The translations under genes and the position numbers were made by a program. 40,631 nucleotides of DNA from Bog-159 sp049511415 (GTDB taxonomy: Bacteria > Acidobacteriota > Terriglobia > Bryobacterales > Bryobacteraceae): the NCBI GenBank assembly GCA_049511415.1, contig JBEKYC010000063.1:1-40631 (forward strand). Direction: 5' to 3'. Below the pieces are notes generated by a model. The model saw only the letters and a program-made list of their open reading frames with translations, did no database searches and was not told the DNA's origin. This document shows, piece by piece, positions 35,250-40,631 of this stretch. Each line of letters opens with the position of its first letter. Within the stretch, counting starts at the first letter, position 1.

Positions 35250-35597
35250 ATGACCACCGTCACCGATCCCGAGCACATCGCCATATCCAAAACGAAAGGC
35301 ATCAAGATCGATTGGAAGGACGGGCACTTGAGCGAGTACGGCCTCACGTATCTGCGCGATAAATGCCCCTGCGCCACTTGCAGCGGGGCGCATGGCACGC
35401 CGCCGCGCCAGCCGGAGAGCGCGCCGGACCCGGCTTCGCCCTTCCAGATGTACAAGCCCGTCATCAAAATGCTGAGCGTCGAGCCGGTGGGAAACTACGC
35501 CATTCGCATCCACTGGAGCGACGGGCATTCGTCGGGCATTTATTCGTGGGAACATTTACGCAACATTTGTCCCTGCGCGCGGTGCAATCCGCGGTAA
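35250..35597 (+). CDS. DUF971-domain protein
   Basis: 115 residues, DUF971 (the N-terminal domain also found in gamma-butyrobetaine hydroxylase-like enzymes). Typical features are WKDGHLSEYGLTYLRDKCPCATCSG and, at the end, WSDGHSSGIYSWEHLRNICPCARC (quoted around the motifs). The two CPCAxC clusters suggest zinc or iron-sulfur binding; in other bacteria free-standing DUF971 proteins are linked to iron-sulfur cluster carrier genes. It begins one base after rel, so probably translationally coupled, though a functional link to the stringent response is not established. Confidence 0.85.
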   Translation: MTTVTDPEHIAISKTKGIKIDWKDGHLSEYGLTYLRDKCPCATCSGAHGTPPRQPESAPDPASPFQMYKPVIKMLSVEPVGNYAIRIHWSDGHSSGIYSWEHLRNICPCARCNPR

Positions 35598-35606
35598 AAC
35601 AGTAGG

Positions 35607-36302
35607 ATGGATCGCCGCCAGCTTTTGCTTGCTCTAGCCTCCGCGGGAATCGGTCTGGACGCACAGGAGCCGCCTGCGGGATCGCTCTACATCCCCAAGC
35701 CGCAACTGGTCGAGGACCGCAAGTTCCTGCACGACTTCATGGATGAGTTCGCCTTTGCGGATCTGGTTACCGCCGGCCCGGGTATTCGCATCACGCACAT
35801 ACCCGTGTTCCTGAACCGGACCGCGTCACAGTACGGGACCGTGTACGGCCACATTTCGCGCCAGAACCCGCAGAGCAAGAACTTCGACGGCAGCCAACCC
35901 GCCGTGATAGTTTTCCGCGGACCGCATACCTACATTTCGCCCCGCTGGTACAATAAGCCGGAAGCCGTGCCAACCTGGAACTTCGCCGTGGTCCACGCCA
36001 CGGGACGGCCACGGCCAGTCACCGACCGGGAGGCCCTGCATGGCCTGCTGGCGAAACTCATCGCCAAGTTCGAAGGGCCGGACTCGGCATACGATTTCGG
36101 CAAACTGCCCGATAGCTTCGTCAACGGCATGATCGGCGGCATCATAGGATTTGAAATGCCGGTCGAACTGCTAGAGGGCAAATTTAAGCTCGGCCAGGAG
36201 CGCAGCGAAGCGGACAAGCAGGCCATCCTGAAGAATCTGCAAACCGCCAAACAGGCGCGGTCGATCTACGAGTTCACCGCGGAATTCTACAAGCGCGCCT
36301 GA
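35607..36302 (+). CDS. PaiB-like FMN-binding protein with Tat-like leader
   Basis: 231 residues. From residue 27 the protein follows the PaiB family (FMN-binding split barrel, in Bacillus a negative transcriptional regulator): YIPKPQLVED, FRGPHTYISPRWY, VPTWNFAVVHATGRP, MIGGIIGFEMPVE and KLGQERSEADKQAILKNL. Unlike ordinary PaiB, which starts at MYIPK, this one has an extra N-terminus MDRRQLLLALASAGIGLDAQE resembling a twin-arginine signal (residues shown in part). It may therefore be exported and not a DNA-linked regulator. The ATG at 35607 has only a GTAGG right next to it. It follows DUF971 by nine bases. Confidence 0.8.
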   Translation: MDRRQLLLALASAGIGLDAQEPPAGSLYIPKPQLVEDRKFLHDFMDEFAFADLVTAGPGIRITHIPVFLNRTASQYGTVYGHISRQNPQSKNFDGSQPAVIVFRGPHTYISPRWYNKPEAVPTWNFAVVHATGRPRPVTDREALHGLLAKLIAKFEGPDSAYDFGKLPDSFVNGMIGGIIGFEMPVELLEGKFKLGQERSEADKQAILKNLQTAKQARSIYEFTAEFYKRA

Positions 36303-36308
36303 GCTGGA

Positions 36309-36908
36309 TCAGGCCAGCACGGCGACGAACCAGCGCCCGGCATGGATGATCCGCCCATCGCCGGCTTCGGCAGCCAGTTGCGCGGGAGTGAAGTAGCGCT
36401 TGTAGACCTTATGGTGGGAGCCGTCCTGCAATACGCGTGTCTGCCATTCTTCGGGCTGCACGTCCTCGCGCCAGGCTGCGTCAACCATGAGTAAGTGGTG
36501 CGCCACCCGCCGGGACTCCGTGAAGAAACGGGCGCGTGAAGCCGCATCCAGATGCCCATAGAAATGCGCGGCCATCAGGCACGTGAACGAATGATCGCGG
36601 AAGGGCAAACACAGGGCATCGCCTTGCAGCAGGCGTCGGCCGGGCAGCCGCTCGCGCGCAATGGCAAGCATGGCCGCGCTCTGGTCGAGCGCCGTCAGTT
36701 CGCCCGATAGGTCCCGCGTAAGGAACCCGGTGCCGCAGGCCACATCCAACATTCGCCGCGCCGGAAGCGCGCGCAGGCATTGCCGCAGGGCCTCGACTTC
36801 ATCGTGCCAGCCGGGCCGCACGCGCGCGGCGAACAGACCCGTACTCAGATACCAATCGTCGTATTCCGCGGCCCGCCGGTCGTAGTAAGCGCGCTCAGAT
36901 TCGGTCAT
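36309..36908 (-). CDS. Class I SAM-dependent methyltransferase
   Basis: 199 residues. The SAM-binding motif I is MLDVACGTGFLTRDLSG, followed by ALDQSAAMLAIARER (motif II acidic position) and LLQGDALCLPFRDHSFTCLM (post-motif region), as in UbiE-like small methyltransferases. N-terminal YYDRRAAEYDDWY is also typical. Substrate unknown. It converges with the PaiB-like gene, only six bases apart, and is divergent from the GMC oxidoreductase, whose start is 63 bases away. Confidence 0.88.
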   Translation of the reverse strand: MTESERAYYDRRAAEYDDWYLSTGLFAARVRPGWHDEVEALRQCLRALPARRMLDVACGTGFLTRDLSGELTALDQSAAMLAIARERLPGRRLLQGDALCLPFRDHSFTCLMAAHFYGHLDAASRARFFTESRRVAHHLLMVDAAWREDVQPEEWQTRVLQDGSHHKVYKRYFTPAQLAAEAGDGRIIHAGRWFVAVLA

Positions 36909-36971
36909 CGGCTACCGCTCATTGTAAACAAGCGGTATCATCATTGTGGCATTACATATAAGAGAACCGTT

Positions 36972-38639
36972 ATGTCCGATTCGAGCCACGACTTCGATTT
37001 CATCGTGATCGGCTCCGGCTTCGGCGGCAGCGTCACGGCGCACCGGTTGACGGAAAAAGGCTACCGCGTAGCGGTCATGGAAATGGGGCGGCGCTGGACC
37101 CCCGAGAACCTGCCCAGCACCAACTGGATCCTGTGGCGCTGGTTCTGGCGTCCGCGCCTGGCGCTACGCGGATTCTTCAACATGGAGTTCTTTAAGCACG
37201 TGGTGATTCTGCACGGCTGCGCGGTGGGCGGCGGCTCCATCACTTATGCGAACACCATGCTGGTCCCGCCCGACCGGGTATGGGACAGCGGCTCGTGGAC
37301 CGGCCTGGCGGACTGGAAGGCCGAGATGCGGCTGTATTACGAAACGGCGACGCGCATGCTGGGCGTAGCCGAGAACCGAATCCTGGGTCCGGCGGACTAC
37401 TTCCTGAAGCAGGCGGCGGATGCGGCCGGCGTGGGACACACTTTCTATCGCACGCGCGTAGCCGTCTTCGAACCGCCGGAAGGCGAGGCCGGCGGGAAGA
37501 CTTATCCCGATCCCTACTTTGGCGGCAGAGGTCCGGCGCGCGCCACCTGCACGGGCTGCGGCGGCTGCATGGTGGGATGCCGCTTCAACGCCAAGAACAG
37601 CCTGGATAAGAATTACCTCTACCTCGCCGAAAAGCATGGTGCGCAGGTTTTCGCCGAGACGCGCGTAGTGGACGTCAAACCCCTCGCCGGCGCGGCGGAC
37701 GGCAGCGCGGGCTACGAAGTGCGCACGGTATCGTCGACGGCATTCTTCCGCAAACAGCCGCGGCGATTTACCTGCCGCGGCGTGGTCTTCGCGGCTTCCG
37801 CGCTGGGCAGCATGGACCTGCTGTTCCGCCTGAAGCTGGGCGGATCGCTGCCGGCACTGAGCGATCAGATCGGCAGCCGCGTGCGCACCAATGCCGAATC
37901 GTTGATCGGCGTGCGCGTGCCGGGCAGCGCCGAAGATTTCTCCAAGGGCATCGCCATCGGATCGGGCATCTACCTGGACGACTACACGCACATCGAAGCC
38001 GTGCGCTATCCCGCCGGTTCGGATGCCATGGGTCCGTTGGCTACGTTGTTGACCGGCGGCCGGCCGGGCCACACGCGCATCGTGGCCTGGCTGGGCACCC
38101 TGGCGTTCGCGCTGCTGCGTCACCCGATCCGCACGGCCCGCGCCTTGCACCCGTTCGGGTGGGCGCGCGAATCGGTCATCTTCCTGTGCATGCAGACGCT
38201 GGAAGGATATATCAATATGCGCCTGCGGCGGCGCTGGTTCTGGCCGTTCCGTAGGATTCTGACGAGCCAGGGCAAAAAGATTCCGACCTTTATCCCGCAG
38301 GCCAACGATTTTGCGCGCAAGGCGGCCAAGCTGATCGGGGGCACGCCCATGAGTATGGTGACGGAGATCCTGTTCAATGTTCCCGGTACGGCGCACATCA
38401 TGGGCGGCTGCCCCATGGCGGGCACGCCGACCGGCGGCGTGGTGGACCATCGCAACCGGGTTTTCGGCTATCGCAACATGTACGTCTGCGACGGGTCGGT
38501 GCTGGCGGCGAACCTTGGTGTGAATCCCAGCCTGACCATCTGCGCGGTGACCGAGCGCGCCATGAGCTTCATTCCGCTGGCGGGAGGAGCAACTTGGGAC
38601 GATGGCCCGGCAGGCCGGGACTACGCGGAAGTGTCGTAG
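36972..38639 (+). CDS. GMC/cholesterol-oxidase-like flavoprotein oxidoreductase
   Basis: 555-residue FAD-dependent oxidoreductase of the GMC group. It has FIVIGSGFGGSVTAHRLTEKG (FAD Rossmann motif), then HGCAVGGGSITYANTML, and at the C-terminus AHIMGGCPM with the active-site His and NLGVNPSLTICA. The cysteine motif CTGCGGCMVGC (C-x2-C-x2-C-x3-C), followed by AKNSLDKNYLYLAE, is present as in the sterol-oxidase-like branch and could hold an iron-sulfur cluster. ATG 36972 is chosen because it opens the FAD domain; the frame is open to 36780 inside the divergent methyltransferase. Likely oxidises a hydroxyl group on a sterol-like or other lipid substrate. Confidence 0.88.
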   Translation: MSDSSHDFDFIVIGSGFGGSVTAHRLTEKGYRVAVMEMGRRWTPENLPSTNWILWRWFWRPRLALRGFFNMEFFKHVVILHGCAVGGGSITYANTMLVPPDRVWDSGSWTGLADWKAEMRLYYETATRMLGVAENRILGPADYFLKQAADAAGVGHTFYRTRVAVFEPPEGEAGGKTYPDPYFGGRGPARATCTGCGGCMVGCRFNAKNSLDKNYLYLAEKHGAQVFAETRVVDVKPLAGAADGSAGYEVRTVSSTAFFRKQPRRFTCRGVVFAASALGSMDLLFRLKLGGSLPALSDQIGSRVRTNAESLIGVRVPGSAEDFSKGIAIGSGIYLDDYTHIEAVRYPAGSDAMGPLATLLTGGRPGHTRIVAWLGTLAFALLRHPIRTARALHPFGWARESVIFLCMQTLEGYINMRLRRRWFWPFRRILTSQGKKIPTFIPQANDFARKAAKLIGGTPMSMVTEILFNVPGTAHIMGGCPMAGTPTGGVVDHRNRVFGYRNMYVCDGSVLAANLGVNPSLTICAVTERAMSFIPLAGGATWDDGPAGRDYAEVS

Positions 38640-38657
38640 AATAAGAGAAACCGTACC

Positions 38658-38699
38658 GGGCGGTTAGCTCAGTTGGTTAGAGCGCCTGCCTTACAAGCA
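38658..38699 (+). tRNA. tRNA-Val(UAC), 5' half only, cut in the anticodon stem
   Basis: The 5' half is clean: acceptor strand GGGCGGT, TA, D-arm GCTC-AGTTGGTTA-GAGC, then anticodon stem CCTGC, loop CTTACAA (anticodon TAC, valine) and only the first three bases (GCA) of the returning stem. From 38700 the sequence departs (TTCCCTCTCG instead of GG plus variable loop). No T-arm (GTTCGA) or matching 3' acceptor strand follows anywhere to the window end. The cut is followed by a tyrosine recombinase gene, so this is the junction of an integrated element with the tRNA gene. Confidence 0.85.
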
Positions 38700-38700
38700 T
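38690..38700 (+). other. Probable attachment-site junction (attL) of integrated element
   Basis: Identity with the tRNA-Val consensus is lost between 38699 and 38700, inside the anticodon stem, so the crossover lies at or shortly before this point, within the anticodon loop sequence CTTACAAGCA. Anticodon loops are a known crossover site of tRNA-targeting tyrosine recombinases. The partner junction should carry the other tRNA half and lies beyond the window. Confidence 0.55.
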
Positions 38701-38788
38701 TCCCTCTCGTACCGTTTCAACAACATCTGTGTTATGAATATCTTACGAAAACACTAACGAAAGAATACAGCATACCTCCGAAAAACGG

Positions 38789-39760
38789 ATGATACGATTC
38801 AGTATGTCCAAACCGAAGCTCAACAACTGGATCGACCTCAAGCTCGCCGGTGAAAAACCCTCCAAGATCGGCGTTCTCTTCTCCAGTTTCGAGATGGACC
38901 GTCTGGTCAAAAACGTCTCACCGAAAACGCTGAACATCTACGAGTCCGCATGGGCATTCTTCGGCCCGGTGTTGGATCGTATGTTGGTTCCCGATGACAG
39001 GAAGCTGAATGGGCGTGAACTTTTGAGTCATTCCAAGGTCGCCATCGCTCAAGCCAAGATGCAGGGACGCAAAATTTCTCCGGTGAGCATCAACATCTAC
39101 ATCAGAGTCCTGAACACCTTCTTCAACTATTTGCAGGACGAAGGGAGGTCGAGCGAGAAGACGAAGCTGGCGTACCAGGAGCAGCCCACGGGTGATCGGC
39201 GTGAGTTTTTCCGTGACGATGAGGTTTTGAAATTCCAACAGTTCAGGCCGAAGACTTTCAACCAGAAAAGGGCGTGGTGCATCGGCATGTGTATGTTGGA
39301 TTCAGGCGTCCGTATTGATGAGGCTCTGTCGCTGATGCCGAGCGATGTCGATTTTGGATCGGAGCTTCTAAAGATCCTGGGGAAAGGAAACAAGACACGC
39401 TTCGTTCCCATCAGCAAGATCTTTAGGGCCATCTTGTACCGACACATGCTGACCGTCGCCCCGGATTTTGCCTACGTTTTCGGCACGCACACCGGGACGA
39501 AGATGATCCAGGAGAACGCTTCGAGAGATTTACGAGTTGTCGAGAAGAAATGCGGAATCCGGCCACTCTCTTTTCACAGCTTCAGACACACATTCGCAAC
39601 GGGGTACTTGCGAAGGGGAGGCGACATTTACAAATTGCAGCAGATCATGGGACACGCCGATCTCAAAACCACAACGGTGTACTTGCATTTGGCCGCTGAA
39701 TACGTCACGGAAGGTCATGATGCGGTTTCGAGTTTAACTCCAATTCGTAGAAGAGCCTGA
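38789..39760 (+). CDS. Tyrosine recombinase/phage-type integrase
   Basis: 323-residue site-specific recombinase. The N-terminal SAM-like core-binding domain (SPKTLNIYESAWAFF, about 43-140) and catalytic domain (about 150-310) are both present. Catalytic residues are visible: Arg in DSGVRIDEALSL, Lys region in LGKGNKTRFVPI, His-x-x-Arg in FHSFRHTFATGYL, His in IMGHADLKTT and nucleophile Tyr in TTVYLHLAAEY. So it should be active. ATG 38789 has no strong ribosome-binding site; ATG 38804 is an alternative. It reads away from the truncated tRNA, 90 bases downstream of the junction, as expected for the integrase that targeted it. Confidence 0.9.
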   Translation: MIRFSMSKPKLNNWIDLKLAGEKPSKIGVLFSSFEMDRLVKNVSPKTLNIYESAWAFFGPVLDRMLVPDDRKLNGRELLSHSKVAIAQAKMQGRKISPVSINIYIRVLNTFFNYLQDEGRSSEKTKLAYQEQPTGDRREFFRDDEVLKFQQFRPKTFNQKRAWCIGMCMLDSGVRIDEALSLMPSDVDFGSELLKILGKGNKTRFVPISKIFRAILYRHMLTVAPDFAYVFGTHTGTKMIQENASRDLRVVEKKCGIRPLSFHSFRHTFATGYLRRGGDIYKLQQIMGHADLKTTTVYLHLAAEYVTEGHDAVSSLTPIRRRA

Positions 39761-39831
39761 TCTCATTCATCAAAGCGTCGATCTGACCGTTAAACCTTTT
39801 GGTTTTGAACCGGGTTATTATTGGCGCTTCC

Positions 39832-40137
39832 TCATCGGCACCCGAGAGCGACATTGGGCGGGTCAACTTTTCGCCGGGACATTTCCAATCGAATGGCCTC
39901 AAAAGCAGCTTGGCAAGCATGAATCGGCCCTGGATTTCCGCCGATCATCAACACTTCGGGCAAAATCCAGTTTGAGTTCGCTTCGATCCCAACCGCAAGC
40001 TCAACCCCGAACTGCCGCAAAGTATCCACGTAAGCCCTTTGAAGTTCCAAATCGGAGAACGACGCCAGCAAATGGCTTCTGTCGGAATCGGATTGAAGAA
40101 TTTCATCGCAGAGACAGTTGAGTTGGCTAAACGTCAT
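39832..40137 (-). CDS. Small hypothetical protein (101 aa) of the integrated element
   Basis: 101 residues, not recognised. Its start overlaps the stop of the upstream 75-residue gene by four bases (ATGA at 40134-40137), which supports it as a real, coupled gene. Acidic-helical N-terminal half (NCLCDEILQSDSDRSHLL, then ELQRAYVDTLRQFGVELAVG), with GGNPGPIHAC further on. Convergent with the integrase. No domain is assigned. Confidence 0.5.
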   Translation of the reverse strand: MTFSQLNCLCDEILQSDSDRSHLLASFSDLELQRAYVDTLRQFGVELAVGIEANSNWILPEVLMIGGNPGPIHACQAAFEAIRLEMSRRKVDPPNVALGCR

Positions 40138-40361
40138 TGCTCGTGCCCCACTGTTTTCCTACTAATCTCTTCGTACTGCTTCATGAAGTCCTGCCAGATG
40201 GCCCACGCTTCTTCAGCTTCCTCTTCCGAAAACAGCGATGGGTACTCCCGTTGCTTATAGAAGACCTTAACCATTGTCTTGCCTTTGTCTTCAGTAAGGC
40301 GCACTCTCTCCACAGCTTCCGTCGCAATTGTGCATTTCTTCGTTAAATTAATGAGCGGCAT
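40134..40361 (-). CDS. Small hypothetical protein (75 aa) of the integrated element
   Basis: 75 residues, not recognised: short beta-like start (LINLTKKCTIATEAVERVRL, VKVFYKQREY) and an acidic helical end (SEEEAEEAWAIWQDFMKQYEE). AGGAGG stands about six bases before the ATG at 40361, the best ribosome-binding site in the element, which makes a real gene likely. It lies 18 bases downstream of the damaged ribbon-helix-helix gene and overlaps the following gene. Confidence 0.6.
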   Translation of the reverse strand: MPLINLTKKCTIATEAVERVRLTEDKGKTMVKVFYKQREYPSLFSEEEAEEAWAIWQDFMKQYEEISRKTVGHEQ

Positions 40362-40379
40362 GTCGGTCCTCCTGTACGG

Positions 40380-40577
40380 TTACGGCATCAGCACCTCTTG
40401 GATATCCCGGCCAGCTACGAGGGGAAGCTCGTGCTGAACGGTGTATTGCAGATTTCGGGCAACCGCTTTACGGAGCCATGTTGTACGATCCATCCTCAGT
40501 GGTTGGCGAACTGAGTCGATGCGGCTCAAAACGGTTTCGTCCAGGCGCAGGACGATTGCTTTCTTTGTCTTCTACAT
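40380..40577 (-). pseudogene. Ribbon-helix-helix (CopG/Arc-like) protein, N-terminus damaged
   Basis: From about 40568 leftwards on this strand the frame reads KKAIVLRLDETVLSRIDSV, then MDRTTWLRKAVARNL, a ribbon-helix-helix DNA-binding protein as found in antitoxins and small repressors, ending at the TAA 40380-40382. The start is damaged. The ATG at 40577 is in frame and sits six bases after GGAG, but its second codon is TAG. Alternatively, ATG 40581 reads MNVEDK and one extra base in the AAAGAAAG stretch would shift it into MNVEDKKAIVLRLDE. Either a nonsense mutation, a frameshift or a base-call error. It heads a minus-strand operon with two small genes. Confidence 0.6.
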
Positions 40578-40631
40578 TCATATCTCCGTGTGATCGGGCA
40601 GTAACCCATTTGGCTATCTCTGATAGGCGTC

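Larger units (their letters stand above)
38700..40631. mobile_element. Left end of a tRNA-integrated element (partial)
   Basis: From the broken tRNA to the window edge, base composition turns visibly more A/T-rich, a complete tyrosine recombinase is present, and the other genes are small, unrelated to the core genes and on the opposite strand. The right boundary is not in the window. Element type (phage satellite, plasmid-like island or other) cannot be told. Confidence 0.7.

Noticed and set aside
36780..36971. 64-codon N-terminal extension of the GMC oxidoreductase
   Set aside because: It would overlap the divergent methyltransferase and does not resemble the family; the FAD motif begins right after ATG 36972.
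38646..38718. CGTACCG found on both sides of the tRNA fragment as a target duplication
   Set aside because: Seven bases only; one copy is outside the element and the other in it, but tyrosine recombinases do not make target duplications of this kind, so chance is more likely.
38740..38790. TTACGAAA/TAACGAAA direct repeats as integrase arm sites
   Set aside because: Only two short copies in A/T-rich DNA; too weak to call without the other element end.
1..40631. CRISPR array, rRNA or intact tRNA genes
   Set aside because: No regularly spaced identical repeats, no rRNA-like sequence, and the only tRNA signal is the truncated Val(UAC) gene.

Overview
The window is a stretch of a GC-rich bacterial chromosome, most likely an Acidobacteriota of the Solibacter/Bryobacter type. 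This is inferred from the gene style and not proven: many secreted enzymes with Tat or Sec signals, TPR/PD40/CxxCH proteins, zinc-ribbon Ser/Thr kinases with membrane tails, a PQQ/cytochrome c fusion and several Gfo/Idh-type and esterase genes. Most of the window is ordinary, densely coding DNA, with genes on both strands in short operons.

Layout. 1-1914: 3' part of an OPT-family transporter. 1980-4775 (minus): three Tad-type pseudopilin-like genes (TadE, TadE, TadG-like). 5099-7102 (minus): NAD-dependent DNA ligase ligA. 7148-8086: lipid/diacylglycerol kinase without a normal start codon. 8221-10771: a zinc-ribbon Ser/Thr kinase with a multi-pass membrane tail, broken by three single-base frameshifts. 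11042-13519 (minus): secreted PD40/TPR protein with one CxxCH haem site. 13753-15306: Fic-family enzyme preceded by a phased cluster of TTTTTCGACG repeats. 15295-16524 (minus): secreted protein with three RidA domains. 16579-19581: CBM9-like/cytochrome c/quinoprotein dehydrogenase fusion. 19591-20997 (minus): TPR protein. 21095-22606: Tat-exported Gfo/Idh/MocA oxidoreductase. 22790-24373 (minus): amidohydrolase.

24776-30378 looks like an aromatic-ester catabolic neighbourhood. A tannase/feruloyl-esterase and a type B carboxylesterase lie on the minus strand. Divergent from them is a CoA-transferase A/B pair followed by a 3-oxoadipate enol-lactonase-like hydrolase. Ester hydrolysis outside the cytoplasm could feed the beta-ketoadipate pathway. 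Then come a small membrane protein, a Tat-exported aldo/keto reductase and a secreted putative zinc peptidase (all minus). The rel (ppGpp) - DUF971 - PaiB-like run follows on the plus strand, then a methyltransferase (minus) and a GMC/cholesterol-oxidase-like flavoprotein (plus).

The right end (about 38700-40631) is a different kind of DNA, visibly richer in A+T. A tRNA-Val(UAC) gene is cut in the anticodon stem. It is followed directly by a complete tyrosine recombinase and a minus-strand group of small unknown genes headed by a damaged ribbon-helix-helix gene. This is the left end of an integrated element whose other end lies outside the window. It and the phased repeats upstream of fic are the two most interesting regions. 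Several single-base lesions (7130-7199, 8284, about 9031, 10449-10457, about 40566-40574) may be real gene decay or long-read assembly errors; read mapping would decide.
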